NCBI GenBank assembly: GCA_003281405.1
Contig: QCCD01000001.1
Span: forward strand, 1-64,000
Length of the DNA stretch: 64,000 bases
Direction: 5' to 3'
From: Prochlorococcus sp. AG-347-K16
GTDB lineage: Bacteria; Cyanobacteriota; Cyanobacteriia; PCC-6307; Cyanobiaceae
Shown: positions 23,300 to 33,732 of the stretch, piece after piece
Layout of the letters: every line of letters starts with the position of its first letter
Position numbering within the stretch: the first letter of the stretch is position 1
Program-made: the position numbers and the translations under genes
The notes under the pieces: model-generated
The model's input: only the letters and a program-made list of their open reading frames with translations
Told to the model about the DNA's origin: nothing
Database searches by the model: none

Positions 23300-24691
23300 A
23301 TGCCTTGTGTAATATCTTCTCCTTCAACTGATAGTGGGAAAACTACATTATCTCTTTTGATTTCTTGTTGGGCTTTCTCAAAAGGTATAAAGATACAAAC
23401 TTTCAAGGTTGGCCCAGATTATCTAGATCAACAACAACTTAGTTCAATTGGGCAACCTATTTGTAGGAATTTAGATATTTTTTTAAGTGGTGAGGAATGG
23501 GTTCAAGAAAGTTTTTTTAAACATTCATTGAAATATGAATTTTCATTAATTGAAGGAGCGATGGGTCTATTTGATGGATTAGGTTCGACAACCTATTCAA
23601 GCACAGCAAATATCTCTAAACTTCTTAATGCTCCAGTAATTTTTATTGTTAATGCTAGAGGTCAAGTAGCTTCCCTTTTGGCGACTGTTCGAGGTTTTAG
23701 AGATTTCGATAGTGAATTGTCCATATCCGGAATTATATTTAACAACGTTAATTCAGATAGACATAAAAAATTAATCGAAGAGGTTTTTAAAAATGAAGCT
23801 ATCGAAATTCTTGGTTTTTTACCATCTGATTCAAAAATAACTTTAAACAAAGCTGATTTAGGTTTGATATCTCCATTGGATAATGGTACAGAAATTGATG
23901 TTGAATATTTTGCAAATTTCGCCGAAAGAAATCTTGATGTATTTTCTCTTATTAAATTTCTGAAATCTCCTCAAAAGAAAATATTGAATTCTGTATGTTT
24001 TGAAGATTTTAAAATAGATAAGTGTAAACCTATCGCAATTGCGGAAGATAAAATCTTTCATTTTCAATACCCTGAAACTAGGGAGTTTTTGAGTGAAATA
24101 GGAATCCCATTGATTTCCTGGAGTGTTTTTGATGATGAAGAGATACCTAATGAGGCTTGTTCTTTAATTATTCCTGGGGGATTCCCTGAAAAATATGCTG
24201 ATCATATAAGTAATTCTAAAAAAAGCTTAAATTCGTTAAAGAAATTCCGCAAAAATGGATTTATATATGCAGAGTGTGGAGGAATGATGATTTTAGGGGA
24301 CTTTATAAAAGATGAAAATGGTGATAATCATAGAATGACTGGTATCCTGCCTTTTAGATCTAAAAAAAGTAAACTTACGGTAGGTTATAGATACATTGAG
24401 GGATTAAAAGATACTGCGATCATCAAACAAAAGCAATTAATTAGAGGACATGAATTTCATTATTGGGAAATTGAAAATAATTTATCTGAACTTGATTTGT
24501 TAAAAGCTGAACATCAGAAGAAACTATCTTCCCCATGGAAAATTAGATCTTGGGAAACTAAATACAAAAATGAAGGCTATTTTGATGAAAAATTACATGC
24601 AAGTTGGATACACTTACATTTGCCAAGTTCTCCAGAAGTAGCAAAAAACTTTATAGATGCCACTCAAACTATTTTTTCAAAGGATTCTTAA
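23300..24691 (+). CDS. cobB: Cobyrinic acid a,c-diamide synthase
   Basis: SSPSTDSGKTTLSL, KVGPDYLD, LIEGAMGLFDG, IIPGGFPE, YAECGGMM. Confidence 0.95.
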   Translation: MPCVISSPSTDSGKTTLSLLISCWAFSKGIKIQTFKVGPDYLDQQQLSSIGQPICRNLDIFLSGEEWVQESFFKHSLKYEFSLIEGAMGLFDGLGSTTYSSTANISKLLNAPVIFIVNARGQVASLLATVRGFRDFDSELSISGIIFNNVNSDRHKKLIEEVFKNEAIEILGFLPSDSKITLNKADLGLISPLDNGTEIDVEYFANFAERNLDVFSLIKFLKSPQKKILNSVCFEDFKIDKCKPIAIAEDKIFHFQYPETREFLSEIGIPLISWSVFDDEEIPNEACSLIIPGGFPEKYADHISNSKKSLNSLKKFRKNGFIYAECGGMMILGDFIKDENGDNHRMTGILPFRSKKSKLTVGYRYIEGLKDTAIIKQKQLIRGHEFHYWEIENNLSELDLLKAEHQKKLSSPWKIRSWETKYKNEGYFDEKLHASWIHLHLPSSPEVAKNFIDATQTIFSKDS

Positions 24692-25167
24692 TTTATTATC
24701 AAATCAAATATTTTTAGAGGAGAACCTAAAAAGAACATTCCAGGCAGAGTAATTAATGGTCCTAAAAAACTACCCACTATGACCTCAATTTTTGTATGGC
24801 CTAGGGTTTCTTTTAAAAATAATTCAGATTTAGGGTCTAGTTTTTTTGATAGTTTGTTGATTTCTGCAGCTTGTATTCCAGCTGATTTTCTAACACCACT
24901 AGCGTCATACATAACTATTAGTGCTACAGCAACTGATAATGCGAATATTGAGCTATCAAATCCCAATTCATAACCTATACCAGATGCAGCACCAGTTATT
25001 AAGGCCGAATGGCTTGAAGGCATACCACCAGTCTCGAAAATAATTCCAAACCTGATCTCTCCAGTTGAAAAGAAATTGAATAGAATTTTAAAAAATTGAG
25101 CTAGTAAACAGGATAATAAACTCCAGAAAAGAACTGAATTATTAAAAAAGGTAAAAAACTCAGACAT
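24688..25167 (-). CDS. Divergent PAP2 family protein (DUF212)
   Basis: TGGMPSSHSALITGAASGIG, YDASGVRKSAG. Confidence 0.9.
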   Translation of the reverse strand: MSEFFTFFNNSVLFWSLLSCLLAQFFKILFNFFSTGEIRFGIIFETGGMPSSHSALITGAASGIGYELGFDSSIFALSVAVALIVMYDASGVRKSAGIQAAEINKLSKKLDPKSELFLKETLGHTKIEVIVGSFLGPLITLPGMFFLGSPLKIFDLIIN

Positions 25168-25180
25168 GAACTAAAACTAT

Positions 25181-26083
25181 TTATCTGTCTCTGTTTGTAA
25201 TAAAGTCGGCTAATGATATTAAATGCTTTGCATCTGTCCCCCAAGGTTCAAGTGCTTTTTTTGCTTTTTCAACTAAATCGTATGCTCTTTTCTTTGACTC
25301 CTCCATACCAAGTAATTTAGGGTAAGTAATCTTGTCGGCTAAAAGATCTTTACCAGCAGTTTTACCAAGCTTTTCACTACTTGAAGTTAAATCAAGAATA
25401 TCATCTATTATTTGGAAGGCCAACCCAATCCCCTCTGCATATGTCGTTAGAGCTTGTAAAAGTTTTTCGTTTGCGCCTGCGATCATCGCGCCTGTTCTTA
25501 CACAAGCCTTTAATAAAGCCCCAGTCTTATGAAGATGAATATATTCGAGAGTATCAAGGTCGACTTCTTTGCCTTCGCATTCTAAATCAACAACTTGTCC
25601 CCCAACTAGGCCTGGTGCACCTGCGACTAAGGATAATTCGCCAATTACATTTAATAATCTATTTGGATCTACTCCAGGGCTTCTTAAAGAGACCATTTCA
25701 AAGGCCCTAGTTAACAAAGCATCTCCTGCGAGAATAGCTATTGCATCTCCATATACTTTATGATTCGTTGGCCTACCTCTTCTCAGGTCATCATTATCCA
25801 TCGCCGGAAGATCATCATGAATCAAGGACATTGTATGGATCATTTCTATCGCTACTGCAGTAGGAACAGCAAGAGAGGGTTTTCCTCCAGCCAGTGCGCA
25901 AGATGCTAAACATAAAATTGGACGTATCCTTTTCCCTCCAGCCAAAAGGGAATATCTCATTGATTCTCTTAATATTTCTGGATTCTCAGGGCCCAAGGAA
26001 AAATCAAGTGCTTCTTCTACAACCTTTTTTGTGTGTTTAAGATATTTTTCAAAATCAGAAATGCTATTTATAACTTCAGTCAT
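25181..26083 (-). CDS. crtE: Polyprenyl (geranylgeranyl) diphosphate synthase
   Basis: [15 protein letters not shown] and IIDDILD Asp-rich motifs, GGKRIRP. Confidence 0.95.
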   Translation of the reverse strand: MTEVINSISDFEKYLKHTKKVVEEALDFSLGPENPEILRESMRYSLLAGGKRIRPILCLASCALAGGKPSLAVPTAVAIEMIHTMSLIHDDLPAMDNDDLRRGRPTNHKVYGDAIAILAGDALLTRAFEMVSLRSPGVDPNRLLNVIGELSLVAGAPGLVGGQVVDLECEGKEVDLDTLEYIHLHKTGALLKACVRTGAMIAGANEKLLQALTTYAEGIGLAFQIIDDILDLTSSSEKLGKTAGKDLLADKITYPKLLGMEESKKRAYDLVEKAKKALEPWGTDAKHLISLADFITNRDR

Positions 26084-26119
26084 TTTATCCTTTTAGTAAA
26101 AAATTTTTCATCTTGGAGT

Positions 26120-27016
26120 TTATGGCAAAAGATCATTAAGATTTGATGATAAACCAAATTGTTTTTGCCAGCTAAAAATAGTATTCACAAGTAACATTGT
26201 TACGGTCATTGGTCCAACGCCTCCTGGTACAGGTGTGTATGCAAATACTTTAGAAATGACATCTTCTAATAATACATCGCCGCATAATCTGGTTTGATTT
26301 TTATTGGAACTTTTTAATCTATGTATTCCAACATCAATAATTACAGCTCCTTCTTTCACAAAACTAGAATCTATAAGATTGGGTTTCCCTGCAGCCGCAA
26401 TTAGTATGTCAGCTTCTCTACAGACTTTATTCAAATTTAATGTTTTTGAATGAGTCATTGTTACCGTTCCGTTTAGATTCAACAACATAAGCGATAGGGG
26501 TTTCCCAACAAGCAAACTTCTTCCTACAACAACAATTTTCTTGCCTTCAATTTTAATATTTTGGGATCTTAATAAATTAATAATTCCTGCTGGTGTACAT
26601 GATCTCATCGCAGGCTCATTTTTCACTAATTTCCCGATGTTTATCTCATTTAATCCATCTACATCTTTGCTTGGATTTATATGGCTAATTAGTTTTTGCT
26701 CATCAAACTTCTTTGGGATGGGAAGTTGTAGCAACATTCCATCAATATTCTTGTCTAAGTTTAGTTTGTTTATTAATTGTTCAACTTCTTTTTGCTCTAC
26801 ATTATCTTTTAGATGAAAGATGAAGCTTTTTATTCCTACCCTTGAACATGCTTTTTCCTTATTATTAACGTAAACACCACTTGCTGGGTCTTCACCTATT
26901 CTTATAACAGCTAAACCAGGAGCTCTTTTTGTAATTTCTTTATTACTAGAAATATATTCATTTAATCTCTTCTCAATTTCAAGAGATAATTTCTTACCGT
27001 CTAATTTTAATGACAT
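26120..27016 (-). CDS. folD: Methylenetetrahydrofolate dehydrogenase/cyclohydrolase
   Basis: [33 protein letters not shown]. Confidence 0.97.
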   Translation of the reverse strand: MSLKLDGKKLSLEIEKRLNEYISSNKEITKRAPGLAVIRIGEDPASGVYVNNKEKACSRVGIKSFIFHLKDNVEQKEVEQLINKLNLDKNIDGMLLQLPIPKKFDEQKLISHINPSKDVDGLNEINIGKLVKNEPAMRSCTPAGIINLLRSQNIKIEGKKIVVVGRSLLVGKPLSLMLLNLNGTVTMTHSKTLNLNKVCREADILIAAAGKPNLIDSSFVKEGAVIIDVGIHRLKSSNKNQTRLCGDVLLEDVISKVFAYTPVPGGVGPMTVTMLLVNTIFSWQKQFGLSSNLNDLLP

Positions 27017-27090
27017 TTATGAAAAGATCTCCTTTTTACATCTAGGATGCCTATAATTTTAAATTATTCAAATAGATTTAATTATATTCT

Positions 27091-28563
27091 GTGCAAAACA
27101 TTACATCTACCTTAAAAAAATTGTTTTATCTGTGGAAGAGGAGTCAAGTTCCAGTTAGACAACCAACTAAAATCTCAAAAATTGATAATCTAATAATTTT
27201 TTTAATATGCATTTTAATTTCAATAATTTCTTCTTATAAATTACTTCTTATTTCCCCTTTAAATATCTCGGATATTTTTTCCTGGATTTTGACCTTTACC
27301 GAAGCATTTGTTAGTTCCTGGATTTTGATATTAGTATCAAAAAAAGAAAATCCTACAATTTCCTCAAGACAAATTATCTTAATCGTAACTCTTCTTTTGG
27401 CAGTGCAGGCTTCGAAATTAGCCTTGGGTGCAAACATAAGTCCATTATCTTTGATTATTCCACCAGCGTTAATAATATCTCAAGGAATGGGAAGCATAAC
27501 GGCTTTAGTTTGGGTATCAATAGCTAGCATTAGTTGGCCTGAACCAGAAGTTGCTGTCAACAATAATTTATTTTTTATTTTATTAGTTTGCGCTTCAGTA
27601 GTATCTCTACTTGGAGGGAGAATAAGAAGTAGAGCTCAGTTACTACAATTATCAATTTTTGTTCCTATTGGCGCTTTGTTTAGTCAATGGATATTTATAG
27701 GTAAGGATAAAATTTCTTTTATTGAAAGAAAAGAATTTGTTTTTGCTAACGACAATATATTTTCAGATTCTCTTTTGTTAGCAATAGTAATGCTTTTTAC
27801 CATTTTATTTATACCTATTTTTGAATCGATTTTTGGATTGTTAACTAAAGCAAGATTACTCGAATTGGCTGATAAAGAGAAACCTCTCATTAGAAGATTA
27901 TCTCTTGAAGCCCCCGGTACTTTTGAACACACCTTACTTATATGTGGTTTAGCAGAGGAAGCAACAAGAATGATTGGTGGTGATATTGATCTAATTAAAA
28001 CTGGTGCACTATATCATGATATTGGCAAATTGCATGCACCTAGTTGGTTTATTGAAAATCAAGATGGTTCAAAGAATCCTCATGATGAAATAGATGATCC
28101 TATTAAAAGTGCAGAAGTATTACAGGCACATGTTGATGAAGGATTGAGGTATGCAAGGAAAAATAGATTGCCTAAACTGATTGCTAATTTTATTCCAGAA
28201 CATCAAGGGACTCTAAAAATGGGATATTTTCTTCAAAAAGCTAAAGAAAAAAATCTAGATATTAATGAAAATTATTTTAGATACAAAGGCCCTATCCCAC
28301 AGTCTAAAGAAACGGCTATTTTAATGCTTGCAGATGGATGTGAAGCAGCATTAAGAGCTATGAATATTAATGCATCTGATAAAGAAGCTTTGGAAACAAT
28401 ATCTAAAATTATCTACTCACGTCAAATAGATGGCCAATTAGATGATAGTAATTTGTCAAAGGGGGAAATTTTTTTAATAAAAAAGTCGTTCTTGAATGTG
28501 TGGAAAAGAATTAGACATAGAAGAATTCAATATCCAACTAACAAGAATAATACTTTTTCTTAA
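27091..28563 (+). CDS. Membrane HD-domain phosphohydrolase, PgpH/7TM-HD type
   Basis: Multiple TM helices then FEHTLLICGLAEEATRMIGGD...YHDIGKLHAPSWFIENQ...EHQGT HD domain; starts GTG. Confidence 0.87.
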   Translation: MQNITSTLKKLFYLWKRSQVPVRQPTKISKIDNLIIFLICILISIISSYKLLLISPLNISDIFSWILTFTEAFVSSWILILVSKKENPTISSRQIILIVTLLLAVQASKLALGANISPLSLIIPPALIISQGMGSITALVWVSIASISWPEPEVAVNNNLFFILLVCASVVSLLGGRIRSRAQLLQLSIFVPIGALFSQWIFIGKDKISFIERKEFVFANDNIFSDSLLLAIVMLFTILFIPIFESIFGLLTKARLLELADKEKPLIRRLSLEAPGTFEHTLLICGLAEEATRMIGGDIDLIKTGALYHDIGKLHAPSWFIENQDGSKNPHDEIDDPIKSAEVLQAHVDEGLRYARKNRLPKLIANFIPEHQGTLKMGYFLQKAKEKNLDINENYFRYKGPIPQSKETAILMLADGCEAALRAMNINASDKEALETISKIIYSRQIDGQLDDSNLSKGEIFLIKKSFLNVWKRIRHRRIQYPTNKNNTFS

Positions 28564-28564
28564 T

Positions 28565-28957
28565 TTAAAGCCTAATACTTCTACGATGTTTTGGATTGCA
28601 CCAATATAGAAGAGCTAACGTACTTAATAATGTTGTTAAAAGAGTAAATCCACCAATTCCAAAAATGTCTTGAAGAGTTATGAGTCTTATAACTGAATAA
28701 GGACCCGTACCAGAAATTACCATTGATAGTGAAACTAGAGTTAAAGTTACTCCCCATTTTCTCTCTGCTAAAAGAGCCGCTGAAGAAACTATTCCAACAA
28801 TCGCAGCAGGCCATCCAAGACTTATCGCAAGAGTTATATTTGCAACTTTTAGTGGAGGGCCATAACTTATTATTAATGCGATTATTGGAAGTGCAATTAT
28901 GTTGCCGATTAAGCCAACCCACGAAAGTACCCAATATCCAAGTAACCTTTCTCTCAT
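28565..28957 (-). CDS. Small membrane protein, conserved hypothetical
   Basis: 130 aa with 4 predicted TM helices; convergent with the HD gene. Confidence 0.65.
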   Translation of the reverse strand: MRERLLGYWVLSWVGLIGNIIALPIIALIISYGPPLKVANITLAISLGWPAAIVGIVSSAALLAERKWGVTLTLVSLSMVISGTGPYSVIRLITLQDIFGIGGFTLLTTLLSTLALLYWCNPKHRRSIRL

Positions 28958-29038
28958 TATTTACTGCTTAAACTATTAATTAAATCTACAGTATTAAGAT
29001 ACTCTTTTTAATGCTACTTAATAATCCTAAGAAATAAT

Positions 29039-30679
29039 TTAATTTGCAGGATTAGGTATAAATGTATTATCAGAATTTTCTAAATTATCAAATTGTGGAT
29101 GAATTGAATTTTTTTTCTCGGAAAATACAAGTCTATTTAAAGCATTAACGTAAGCATTAGCTGCAGCAACTACAACATCTGTATCAGCAGAATGACCAGA
29201 ATATATTTTATTATCCCTTCTTATTCTTATTGTTACTTCGCCCAAAGCATCAATTCCTTCTGTTACGGACTTAACAGAAAATTCAATTAATTCATTAGGG
29301 ACTTTAGCTAATTTATTTAAAGCCTCGCATACTGCATCAACGGGCCCAGTCCCTATTGATACAGCAGTATCCTCTGTATTGTCTTCTGTGTTTAAAAGCG
29401 AAATGGTAGCAGTAGGTTTAGATGCATTACCGCAACTTACTTGTACAAGACTTAATTGAAATTTGGCTTCTGGGAGTTGAACTTGTTCACTAACAATTGC
29501 TTCTAAGTCTCTATCAGTAATTTCTCTTTTCCTGTCAGCTAAATCCTTAAAACGGGCAAAAGCATCATTTAAATCTTCTCGATTCAAATCATATCCCATC
29601 TCTTCTAATCTTGCTCTAACTGCACTTCTTCCACTAAGTTTCCCCAAAGATATTTTGTTGTCATTCAAACCAACAGTTTTTGCATCGATAATTTCATAAG
29701 TTAGTCTATTTTTTAAAACTCCATCTTGATGAATGCCTGACTCATGTGCAAAAGCGTTAGCTCCCACAATTGCTTTATTAGGTTGTACAGTCATTCCAGT
29801 TAGGTTGGAAACAAGTCTAGAGGTTTTTGTTATTTCTTCTGTTCTTATAGCCGTAAGCGGAGTTGGTGAATCTGTATTTCTTTTGAAAAAACTATTAAAA
29901 AAACTTTTCCTAACATGGAGAGCCATGACTAATTCTTCTAGAGAAGCATTCCCAGCTCTTTCGCCAATTCCATTAATAGTACATTCTAGTTGCCTTGCTC
30001 CGTTTTTTACTGCCTCAAGAAAATTGGCTACTGCTAAACCCAAATCATTGTGACCATGAACCGATATTACTGCCTCATCAATATTTGGAACATTTCTATT
30101 TATATCGGCAATTAGTTTGCCAAATTCACTAGGAGTTGTAAATCCAACAGTATCGGGGATATTTATTGTTGTAGCTCCTGCAGAAATTGCTAGTTGAATC
30201 ACTTCGTATAAAAAATCAGGATCACTCCTTGAGGCATCTTCACAAGAAAACTCAATATCATCTACCAATGATTTTGCATAATTAACCATTTCTGGAACTA
30301 TTTGAAGAACATCTTTTCTAGATTTTTTAAGTTTATGTTTAAGATGAATATCACTTGTTGCAATAAAAGTATGTATTCTTTTTTTTGGAGCTGGACTTAC
30401 TGCTTCGTGACATGCTTTTATATCACCTTTAGACGCTCTAGCTAAACCGCATATTGTAGGTCCATTTTCTTTCCCTACGGCATTGGCAATTTTATTAACA
30501 GCTTTAAAATCTCCTGGACTTGCAAAAGGGAATCCAGCCTCAATAACATCGACCCCTAATCTTGCTAATTGATGGGCTATAGCAAGTTTTTCTTCAAGAT
30601 TTAAACTTGCACCAGGAGATTGCTCTCCATCTCGAAGAGTTGTATCAAATATCAAAATTCTTCCAGGATCTTTTGACAT
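29039..30679 (-). CDS. leuA: 2-isopropylmalate synthase
   Basis: [42 protein letters not shown]-terminal regulatory domain. Confidence 0.98.
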   Translation of the reverse strand: MSKDPGRILIFDTTLRDGEQSPGASLNLEEKLAIAHQLARLGVDVIEAGFPFASPGDFKAVNKIANAVGKENGPTICGLARASKGDIKACHEAVSPAPKKRIHTFIATSDIHLKHKLKKSRKDVLQIVPEMVNYAKSLVDDIEFSCEDASRSDPDFLYEVIQLAISAGATTINIPDTVGFTTPSEFGKLIADINRNVPNIDEAVISVHGHNDLGLAVANFLEAVKNGARQLECTINGIGERAGNASLEELVMALHVRKSFFNSFFKRNTDSPTPLTAIRTEEITKTSRLVSNLTGMTVQPNKAIVGANAFAHESGIHQDGVLKNRLTYEIIDAKTVGLNDNKISLGKLSGRSAVRARLEEMGYDLNREDLNDAFARFKDLADRKREITDRDLEAIVSEQVQLPEAKFQLSLVQVSCGNASKPTATISLLNTEDNTEDTAVSIGTGPVDAVCEALNKLAKVPNELIEFSVKSVTEGIDALGEVTIRIRRDNKIYSGHSADTDVVVAAANAYVNALNRLVFSEKKNSIHPQFDNLENSDNTFIPNPAN

Positions 30680-30907
30680 AAGATGGAATAGACTAATCTC
30701 ATATTAAGCTAATTAAAAAAAATTGACTAGATTAACTTCAAAAAGAAATTTTGCTGCAAATTTATAACTTAAACAAAATTGGTTAAAATTCTGAAGAAAA
30801 AAATGAAATACTTAAATTATTAAAGTATTCTTTTAGGATCAAAGCTTCCTTTTTTAAAAGGTTAATTTTGATTTTTTATAGAATTTCAGACATAAATTAT
30901 AAAAAAT

Positions 30908-32491
30908 ATGAATGGGCGATACCCCCAAAAAAATGTTTTAGGTCAGTTAGCGATAGTTTTACATGCTCATCTACCTTATGTGAGAAAAAATGAAAAAAAT
31001 TCCTTAGAAGAAGATTGGTTATTTCAGGCGATTCTGGAATGTTATATACCACTTCTTCAATCAATAGAATCTTCCAAAAATGAAAATCCTGAAAATACAA
31101 AACTTACTATTAGTTTGTCTCCAACATTATTATCACTTTTAAATAATAAACAAATTCAAGAAACTTTCCCAAGCTGGATTAAAACAAGGAATGATTTCCT
31201 AAACGAACTGCCAATAGAAGAAAAAAATGCCTCTGCATTTTTAATGAAAAATCTTAATGATAAATACCTCTATTGGCAAAATTGTTCTGGAAATTTAATT
31301 GAGAAGTTTAGGGTATTAAATAACTCTGGAAATTTGGATATTCTTACTTGTGCCGCTACTCATGGGTATTTACCAATTCTAAGGGAGAATCCTGAAACTA
31401 TTAAAGGACAAATTAATACAGCCATTAGGAGCCATGAAAATATTTTCGAAACAAAGCCTTTAGGTATTTGGTTACCTGAATGCGCATATTACGAGGGTTT
31501 AGATGAAATACTATTTAATTCCGGAATTAGATATACAATCTTAGATGGCCATGGGATTCTAAATTCCACACCAAGACCTAGGTATGGTGTATATGCACCA
31601 ATATGCTCCAAAAAAGGAGTGGCATTTTTTGGGAGAGATAGCGAGTCAACCTTGCCCGTTTGGTCCGCTAAGGATGGATTCCCGGGCGACAAAGTTTATA
31701 GGGAATTTCATAAAGATTTGGGGTGGGAATTACCGCTCTCAAAGCTCAAAAAGAAGGGTATTTCAACTAAAAGACCTTTGGGTTTAAAGTTTCATAAGAT
31801 TACAAATGAAAACATTTCTTTAGGGGAAAAAGAGTTTTATCTTGAAAATGAAGCCAAAAATAAGGCAGCAGAACATGCTGATGCCTATCTTATCGCGCGA
31901 TCCAAACAGCTAGAAAAATTAACTTTATCCTCTTCTTTTAAGCCTTTATTGGTAGCTCCATTTGATGCAGAGTTATTTGGTCATTGGTGGTATGAGGGAC
32001 CTTTTTTTATTGAAAATATACTAAAAAACTCCAGTAAATATTCAATTAAGCTTACAAATTTAAAAGAATTCTTACTTCAAAAGCCAAATCTTCAGATTTG
32101 TGATCCATCGCCATCAAGCTGGGGGCAAGGTGGTTACCATAATTACTGGATTAATGATGCAAATGCATGGATCGTTCCAGAAATCACAAAGGCAGGCTCA
32201 ACATTTGTAGATTTGTGCTTGGAAAATTTTAATAATGATTTATCTCCAAGAATCTTCAAGCAAGCTGCAAGAGAACTACTTCTTTCTGAGTCTTCTGATT
32301 GGAGTTTTATTCTAAGAGCTGGAACCACAACTGAGCTCGCAAAAGAGAGAATAGAAAGACACTTATTCAGGTTCTGGAAATTAGTTGAAATGATTAAAAA
32401 TCATTCTAATATTAATTTAAAATTCCTTGAAGATATTGAGGAAGAGGACAATATCTTCCCAAATATTAATATTGATGATTGGCGAAAATAA
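30908..32491 (+). CDS. Glycoside hydrolase family 57 (1,4-alpha-glucan branching enzyme-like, COG1543)
   Basis: VLHAHLPYVR, GIWLPECAYYEGLDEIL, APFDAELFGHWWYEG. Confidence 0.9.
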   Translation: MNGRYPQKNVLGQLAIVLHAHLPYVRKNEKNSLEEDWLFQAILECYIPLLQSIESSKNENPENTKLTISLSPTLLSLLNNKQIQETFPSWIKTRNDFLNELPIEEKNASAFLMKNLNDKYLYWQNCSGNLIEKFRVLNNSGNLDILTCAATHGYLPILRENPETIKGQINTAIRSHENIFETKPLGIWLPECAYYEGLDEILFNSGIRYTILDGHGILNSTPRPRYGVYAPICSKKGVAFFGRDSESTLPVWSAKDGFPGDKVYREFHKDLGWELPLSKLKKKGISTKRPLGLKFHKITNENISLGEKEFYLENEAKNKAAEHADAYLIARSKQLEKLTLSSSFKPLLVAPFDAELFGHWWYEGPFFIENILKNSSKYSIKLTNLKEFLLQKPNLQICDPSPSSWGQGGYHNYWINDANAWIVPEITKAGSTFVDLCLENFNNDLSPRIFKQAARELLLSESSDWSFILRAGTTTELAKERIERHLFRFWKLVEMIKNHSNINLKFLEDIEEEDNIFPNINIDDWRK

Positions 32492-32496
32492 AAATA

Positions 32497-33708
32497 TTAA
32501 TTTAACTTGAGCATGCCTAGTTTTACTTTTAGAGGTGAATTTATAAACATCTTACTCATCACGTAAATTAGTTTTGGTAGTGGAAGTGTATTTGTCAGAA
32601 AACCTACCCATTCATTGGTTGATAATCTAAAGAAATTTGAGAAAAAGCTTCTTAATCTACTTTCGTCAAAACTCATCAATCTTCTTAGACCATATTGGTA
32701 AAGTTTATGCCTTTGTGTTAACTCATAAGGCCATAGAATTTCCCAACCTTTTGAAGCTAAATCTAGTGAACTTAGATGAGGTTCTTTTAAAAAGATTGCT
32801 AATTTTTGTGCAAGGAGTGGAGCCCTTCTTAATAAAGATCCAACCATGTATCCTGATGCAGGATGAACCATACTTGCAGCCCCTCCGAAACCAAGTACAA
32901 ATTGTTTTTTAAATGGGAGGGGTAAATTCATAGGGAAAAGGCAATTCTCTTCATGAAAAATTTCACTTACCTCAATACCCTTACTATTAAGTCTTTTATA
33001 AAGTCTTTTTTTAAGATTTTCTTGGGATAATGCAGGATAACTAGCTAATGAAGTTTCTTCTACGAAAAAAGTGTCGTTGCCAAGATCCATTGCATAAAGA
33101 AAGGAAGGAGATGATAACTTTTCATCATTGTTTAAATGATTTGGACGAAAATCCATTAGAACAAATTGTTCTTTATTAACAGGTGGTGATGTAAATTTAC
33201 CTACAATTCCGTAAGCAGCTTGTTGAGCGATTTCATTTTGAATTGGTCTTTTTACAAAATTACTTTTATGACCACTTGCGTCGATAACTAATCTCGCCTT
33301 TATTTTGAATCCTGAAGAACAAATTACCTCAGATAGTTTGTTCTTTTCATTAATGTCTTTTGCTGTTTCATTCAGCCATTCAATCCCTTTACATTTTTTT
33401 AAAAGCTCATTTTGAAAGGCTTCTTGATTTATTAAACCATAATCGTAGTTGTGTTTTGTCGGGGCATCCCCTTTTTTATTTTCCCCATCTCCAAAAAAAC
33501 TAACTGTTTTACACCATCGGTGAGATAACAAGGACTCCAATCCTAATTCTTCTAATTCAGATGCCCAGATACCATATGTATTCTCCCATTTTTCATTTGG
33601 AGATTTTGTTGATATTCCCTTAATATTTAGATCCTGCTTGGCTAATTCTGAAGCTAAACATAATGCTGCAGGACCTGAACCTAAAATTAAAATATCAAGT
33701 ATTTCCAT
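32497..33708 (-). CDS. crtL: Lycopene cyclase (CrtL family, probably beta-type)
   Basis: FAD-binding LGSGPAALCLASELA, LVIDASGHKS, FGGAASMVHPASGYMVG. Confidence 0.9.
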   Translation of the reverse strand: MEILDILILGSGPAALCLASELAKQDLNIKGISTKSPNEKWENTYGIWASELEELGLESLLSHRWCKTVSFFGDGENKKGDAPTKHNYDYGLINQEAFQNELLKKCKGIEWLNETAKDINEKNKLSEVICSSGFKIKARLVIDASGHKSNFVKRPIQNEIAQQAAYGIVGKFTSPPVNKEQFVLMDFRPNHLNNDEKLSSPSFLYAMDLGNDTFFVEETSLASYPALSQENLKKRLYKRLNSKGIEVSEIFHEENCLFPMNLPLPFKKQFVLGFGGAASMVHPASGYMVGSLLRRAPLLAQKLAIFLKEPHLSSLDLASKGWEILWPYELTQRHKLYQYGLRRLMSFDESRLRSFFSNFFRLSTNEWVGFLTNTLPLPKLIYVMSKMFINSPLKVKLGMLKLN

Positions 33709-33732
33709 ATTATTTAGATCACCATAAGCCTT

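Noticed and set aside
25381-25710. 109-aa plus-strand ORF antisense to crtE
   Set aside because: Leu/Arg-rich shadow ORF opposite a clear prenyl synthase
28581-28934. 117-aa minus-strand ORF overlapping 28565-28957 in another frame
   Set aside because: Cys/Ser/Asn-rich shadow translation; the 28565-28957 frame gives a plausible multi-TM protein
30807-30829. AATACTT...AAGTATT hairpin upstream of the GH57 gene
   Set aside because: Pure AT stem of 7 bp in an AT-rich intergenic region; expected by chance
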